Source: Daucus carota subsp. sativus (Eukaryota > Streptophyta > Magnoliopsida > Apiales > Apiaceae). From it: a stretch of 64,000 bases of DNA. Shown one piece after another: positions 59,699 to 64,000 of the stretch. Location of the stretch: positions 26,586,558-26,650,557 of the forward strand of contig NC_030388.2 in NCBI RefSeq assembly GCF_001625215.2, read 5' to 3'. Below the pieces are notes generated by a model. It was not told where the DNA came from. It made no database searches and worked only from the letters and a program-made list of their open reading frames with translations. How positions within the stretch are numbered: the stretch's first letter is position 1; each line of letters begins with the position of its first letter. The translations under genes were made by a program, and so were the position numbers.

Positions 59699-60633
59699 CT
59701 AGTACAAATACTTCAAGAATGTAGCTACTATCACGGCTAGAAGGACTGTTGGGTAAAAACTAGACAATGCACTTGCAGCAGATGGAGTGAGAACTGGCCG
59801 GATCCCTGAATTTGTAGTTGGAGCTCCTGCTCCTGCTCCTGCTGTATCAGACGGTGGAGTCAAAGCTGGAGTTGCATTAGATTCTGGAGTCATAGCTGGT
59901 GAATGTGCTTCAGGAACACTGGAAGCTGCTTAATTGTCGGATTACAAATATAAGTATTTAAGTAACGATTCTGTGAAATGGTATGATAACCTAATTCATT
60001 AACACAGGCATGTTACCTTCAGGACTAGCAGAAGGAGAAAATCCAGGTGACAGAGTTGGACCAAGTGCGGATGGACCTGTCCATTTACAAATATCATAAA
60101 ATTGATCCAAAAATGATAAAAAAGTTACAAAAGATTAAAATGAGGAAAAATTGTGGCGCAATGGTACCTGGAGCAGGAAGAGGCGCGACAGATGCTGCAA
60201 ATTTATTGGAAGAAAAAAGTTATATTGCAGTTTAACAGAACAATCCATACTTCACAAGAAATGTAGGAGGGACTGGAAGGTGAGTAATACCTTTGCATTG
60301 CAGAGGTACACCAGGCATGTTACAAGCGCGAGGGAGAGCAATGGCGAGGGTACGGTTAATGGGAATTTGAAAGGGAACACTTCCAGTTACAATAAGGCAA
60401 AGACAATCTGTACTACTAGTTGTAATGGTCCTGAGAGAATTACAACAATCTGTAGTTGGTGAGGTTCCATTGGCGGTGCTATTCGTGATAAAATTAATGC
60501 AAGAAGTGAAGCTTGTCAATGCTGAGGGACTGCAGGCTGTGTTGATCTGCCCGTGAACTGGCAAAATGAGGACAATCATGACTATGGTTAAAGCCGACAG
60601 AGAGCGCGAAAGATTTACAAATTCTACAGCCAT
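59699..60633 (-). CDS. GPI-anchored lipid-transfer-like protein (xylogen/YLS3-like LTPG), gene 3
   Basis: Exons on minus: 60633-60291, 60194-60168, 60076-60017, 59928-59699; 660 nt, 219 residues. Signal peptide MAVEFVNLSRSLSALTIVMI, then eight cysteines (ACSPSALTSFTSC, DCC, DCLC, ACNMPGVPLQC), N-glycosylation sites (NST, NGT, NRT), a long Pro/Ser/Thr/Ala stalk and a hydrophobic tail (FYPTVLLAVIVATFLKYLY) with a GPI signal. The CNMPGVPLQC block is typical of xylogen-like arabinogalactan LTPs. Introns separate the small stalk exons, as in gene 1, which suggests common ancestry of the cluster. Confidence 0.88.
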
Positions 60634-61360
60634 TGGTGTCTGTTGTGGATTGATAGTGTAAAAGATGGGAATGTGTAGACTTGGTGGTTTGGAGAGGAGG
60701 GGATGTATGATAATTTATAGGTGTAGAATTTGAAAGGGAAATGAAGTGGAGGGAAGAATAAATGTAGACAAGAAAATGGGTTTTTGAGGTTCAACTACCT
60801 TAACTACCTTTGTCAAACAGAGCTTGCTTGTTGAAGCCTCTTGGTTACAATTTTATCTCAACTTCACTTGATTGGAGACGTTTGATTCTGACTTTTAGTT
60901 GGGTATTTGAAGGAGTAAAAATATGAAACAGGAACTTGGGATGAAATTTTATGATGAGAAGGCACTAGGAATTGATGATTGTGGTAGTGATTGTGTGAAT
61001 AAACTAAGTTGACACTTTGCATGTTAGACAATCTCCCTATGACATACCGTCAGCTTCACGTCTTGAAGCCTAGTTTGTTACTCATTCTTAAATCAATTTT
61101 TAAAGTTATGAGTCGGTTACCTAAGCAAACACCCTTTTATCTTGTATTCAACATCACAAATTATAAAATTCATGAGGTCTAAATATTATTATCTTTTTGA
61201 TGGTTATTATTATCTTTATGAAAAGACTTGGGAAATTTCTGATAGATTAAGCAACTTCGGTAGGAATGAAAGATTTACATACAGTGATTGAAATACTAAC
61301 AAAAGTTCTAAGAGCCAAAAATGCTCCTTGGGAACACAGAAGGCTTTGTGGAACCGGCAA
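60634..61360. other. Promoter side of lipid-transfer gene 3 and spacer
   Basis: Minus-strand promoter near 60634-60740. No TATA box stands out (the nearest AT-rich motif is TTTATAGG at about 60715, TCCTATAAA-like on minus). The rest is spacer; no gene seen. Confidence 0.45.
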
Positions 61361-62769
61361 CTAAGTGTAACACCCCCATCTTAAATTAAGACAAGGTACC
61401 TACAAATCCAAAACCTGCAAACAGAGCGTTAATATATTCGAAACAATAATAAACATGTCCAATTAAACCTAAAATGATTTTAAATCCTCCAAAATAATTG
61501 AAGTCCAAATAATGCGAGTAAATAGAATCTCTAAGCAATAAAACTGAATAACTACTAGAGGTCCATAAATCCTAATCGATGAAAAAGAATGGGTTGCTCT
61601 CCATCACACAGTCCCGAATCCCCCTAAGTACCTGCCAGAAGAAGAATACGGCATGAGCCAATGGCCCAGTACGGATTGGAAGCATTTACAAAACAAGAAA
61701 CACTTAAAATATTTTGACGGTAAAATAAATCAGTTATTTTAAAATAACAGGCTGAAGCAACAAGGGGTTAGGATATTTCATACCGAGATCAAATCAGAAC
61801 ATATACAGATACACACATCATAGGGTACCTAATGTGTGCAGCAAATCGGATAATGTGTACGGCATATACAACGTCACCGTCAAATCACAAATCATATCAA
61901 AACTGAACTAGGTGCACCCACGTATCCTGAACAAATAATCAAAATGGCCAAAGCTCCTCCCAAGAGCTAACAGAAGGATACGCCGTGACCAATCACACTG
62001 TCACGGAAGTGTCATGTCAATGGTGCCGCAAAGACATGGCTGTAGTACCCCTACAGCTGGGTAACTCGGTATATCCTATATCTCTCTAAGGGTACAAAAC
62101 AAAATAGTTTTCACAATTTAAAAATCACATGGTACAGATATTTCAAATAAACTGAGCAAATCATATTTTGTAAAATCCTTGAAAACCGCATAACAAATAT
62201 TTCAATCTTTCAAAACAGATTTTTAAAATATTTTTCGGAAATCAAAACAGTCAAATGAATAGCACAGAATAAAACTTAGCAAATCGGACGGATCAAAAAG
62301 GGACAAATCAAATTTATTTAATATCGAAAGGAGTAGCGCTGAATAAAAAGAGTAGAGTCCGTACCTCGACAATAGCTAATCGAACACTCACGAGAAGCCG
62401 TAAATAATCCGCTAAACTCCCGACTCCGAACCTAAATACGAAATTACGGTTTATTATTAATCCAGATTATACATTAACTTTAACTCAGAAATACATATAT
62501 CATATCAATACTTAGTAATCCTATTAATGACGTCTGATACGCCTACTTAGCTTACGACCAGAGTTAACGCATGTAATCTGATTAACCGAAGGCACTGTGC
62601 TTTTGTAAAGGGCTGCATGTAAATGAATGAATATACCCGGGCAATAACATTATTACTAAAATAATCGTAATAAACTAATGGTCATATACGACCAAGGTAC
62701 ACTGCCAGGATAATAGATTAAAAGACATAAGAATCAAAAGTGAAGAGTGAATAATTAAATAATCATGTA

Positions 62770-63050
62770 CTCCCTCCGTCCCACCAGATTCTTTACAGTT
62801 TTCTTATTTGGCCGTCCCACCCATTTCTTTACATTACAAAACTTTCCTAAAATAGTTAATGGGTCCCACCACTTTCCCACTTTTTCTTCCTTTTCACACT
62901 ACTTTTACTCCACTATCTCTTTTTTATATATTAAAAATCAGTGGGTCCCGCCACTTCACCCATTTTTCTTTCTCTTTTCTACTACTTTATACATATTTCT
63001 TAACCTCCGTGCCCAAACCCAATGTAAAGAATTGGGTGGGACGGAGGGAG
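62770..63050. mobile_element. Stowaway-like MITE nested in the solo LTR
   Basis: 281 bp, CTCCCTCCGTCCCACCAGAT to GGTGGGACGGAGGGAG with TA at 62768-62769 and 63051-63052. Confidence 0.88.
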
Positions 63051-63209
63051 TAGTAGTAATGATACCTTGTTCACGTTTTAAGTTTAACGCACCAAATCTC
63101 TCTCCCATGTCATCTCTTCTCCGTTTTCTCCCTTTTTCCTTCACTCTGCTTTTCGCCGTCTTTCCTTTACTCTGCGGCTGTGCTCTTTCCTAGGGTTATT
63201 AATATCTAA

Positions 63210-63612
63210 GAGTAAAGTTCGATGTAGACCATTTTTATTGGAGACCGTGGAGACCACTTATGTTCTGCAAGTGAAATATTGCATAAAAACATTGCAAAAT
63301 GTATAGTTTTGCACATCATGTTATACAAAATCATTATTTCACTTTAAAGTCTTGAATATCATATAAGTTTCGTATGTAGAACATTACAAAATGTTATATT
63401 CTACGAAATATATTTAGTTTGCAGAACATTGTTCAACTTGCAGAACATACATTGTATACTTATGAAACATAGATGATCTTCAACAATTTTAATGAATACA
63501 TGATATTTGTTGAACATATTTCACAAAATAATGTATTTTATAGTGTTTTGATTGCAGAACATAAGTGGTCTTCACGGCCTCCAATAAAAGTGGTCTCCAT
63601 AGAACTTTGCTC
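63210..63612. mobile_element. Long-TIR Mutator-like MITE nested in the solo LTR
   Basis: 403 bp with a perfect 10-bp duplication TAATATCTAA at 63200-63209 and 63613-63622. Inverted ends of about 60 bp: GAGTAAAGTTCGATGTAGAC and, from the right, GAGCAAAGTTCTATGGAGAC, both leading to CACTTATGTTCTGCAA. Related to 13896-14322. Confidence 0.85.
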
Positions 63613-63795
63613 TAATATCTAATATGTTTTTATATATAGGCCTCTAAGTATCCTATAACTAATATAACTCTAATTATTAATGCTAATCTTTGTATAATCT
63701 AATTACTAATTCTATTTTAAATCAAAATACTAAACTAATATTAATAATTCTATTCTAATTCAGATTTAAATAAATAATACGGATATTACACTAAG

Positions 63796-64000
63796 CTATC
63801 AGATACTGAAGTATATCAGATCCATGGTTTTGACATAACACCGTCGACTTGAAGGACATAACGCTCTAACATAACATTATGGATCTTTAAAAAAGCTGCT
63901 AAGTAGTCGCATGCCAAATAAAACGCAAACCAAACATTATAACAACCTTCAAGGCTAAATTTATGAAGGAATCTCAACATGCAAACAAATAAACTGGAAA
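63796..64000. other. Right edge of the window, no gene seen
   Basis: Short flank of the solo LTR. Nothing recognised. Confidence 0.5.

Larger units (their letters stand above)
61366..63790 (+). mobile_element. Solo LTR with two nested MITEs
   Basis: Begins TGTAACACCCCCATC, ends GGATATTACA, and is flanked by a perfect 5-bp duplication CTAAG at 61361-61365 and 63791-63795. Without the nested MITEs it is about 1.7 kb. No internal retrotransposon domain lies between the ends, so it is a solo LTR left by LTR-LTR recombination. Strand is taken from TG...CA and is arbitrary. The 142-codon frame at 62765-63193 spans the nested MITE and is not a gene. Confidence 0.82.

Noticed and set aside
62765..63193. 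142-codon plus-strand frame
   Set aside because: Covers a nested MITE and CT-rich LTR sequence; no domain.

Overview
This is a plant nuclear window, very probably from a eudicot. Every recognisable gene is intron-rich with GT-AG junctions, the products belong to plant families (group C Raf-like kinase, type I inositol polyphosphate 5-phosphatase, 20S proteasome subunit PBD, GPI-anchored lipid-transfer proteins), and the AT-rich spacers are packed with small plant transposons. I cannot name the species from the sequence alone. No organelle, bacterial or CRISPR sequence was seen, and no tRNA or rRNA gene was noticed by eye.

Layout. 1-8 kb: end of an LTR, two hAT elements with oligonucleotide arrays, and a stack of three nested MITEs. 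8.5-10.5 kb (+): Raf-like kinase in six coding exons. 10.5-22.9 kb: no firm gene; MULE, PIF/Harbinger and Stowaway-like MITEs, a precisely delimited Helitron and a 5'-truncated LINE. 22.9-26.1 kb (+): inositol polyphosphate 5-phosphatase in ten exons, one intron being GC-AG. 28.1-30 kb: two hAT elements with perfect 8-bp target duplications. 31.1-37.8 kb: a probable 6.7-kb Helitron carrying broken pieces of ribosomal protein L15 and a HINT-type HIT gene. 42.4-50.0 kb: a tandem segmental duplication carrying two alpha/beta-hydrolase genes. 51.0-53.9 kb (+): proteasome beta subunit PBD. 55.1-60.6 kb (-): three GPI-type lipid-transfer-protein genes, the first followed by a duplicated, truncated copy of its last exon. 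61.4-63.8 kb: a solo LTR holding two nested MITEs.

The genes do not form a pathway. The clearest functional groups are local duplicates: two hydrolases and three cell-surface lipid-transfer-like proteins. Gene models were spliced by hand; every coding total is a multiple of three and the products read continuously through known family motifs. Transposon boundaries were set from target-site duplications (TSDs), many of them perfect, which allows the order of several nested insertions to be read.

Most worth following up: the Mutator-like/Tourist/Stowaway nest whose split 9-bp TSD can be reassembled exactly; a MITE lying between the TATA box and the start codon of one hydrolase paralog only; a perfect 31-bp inverted repeat upstream of the other paralog; the duplicated terminal exon that would remove a GPI signal; and the gene-fragment-bearing Helitron.
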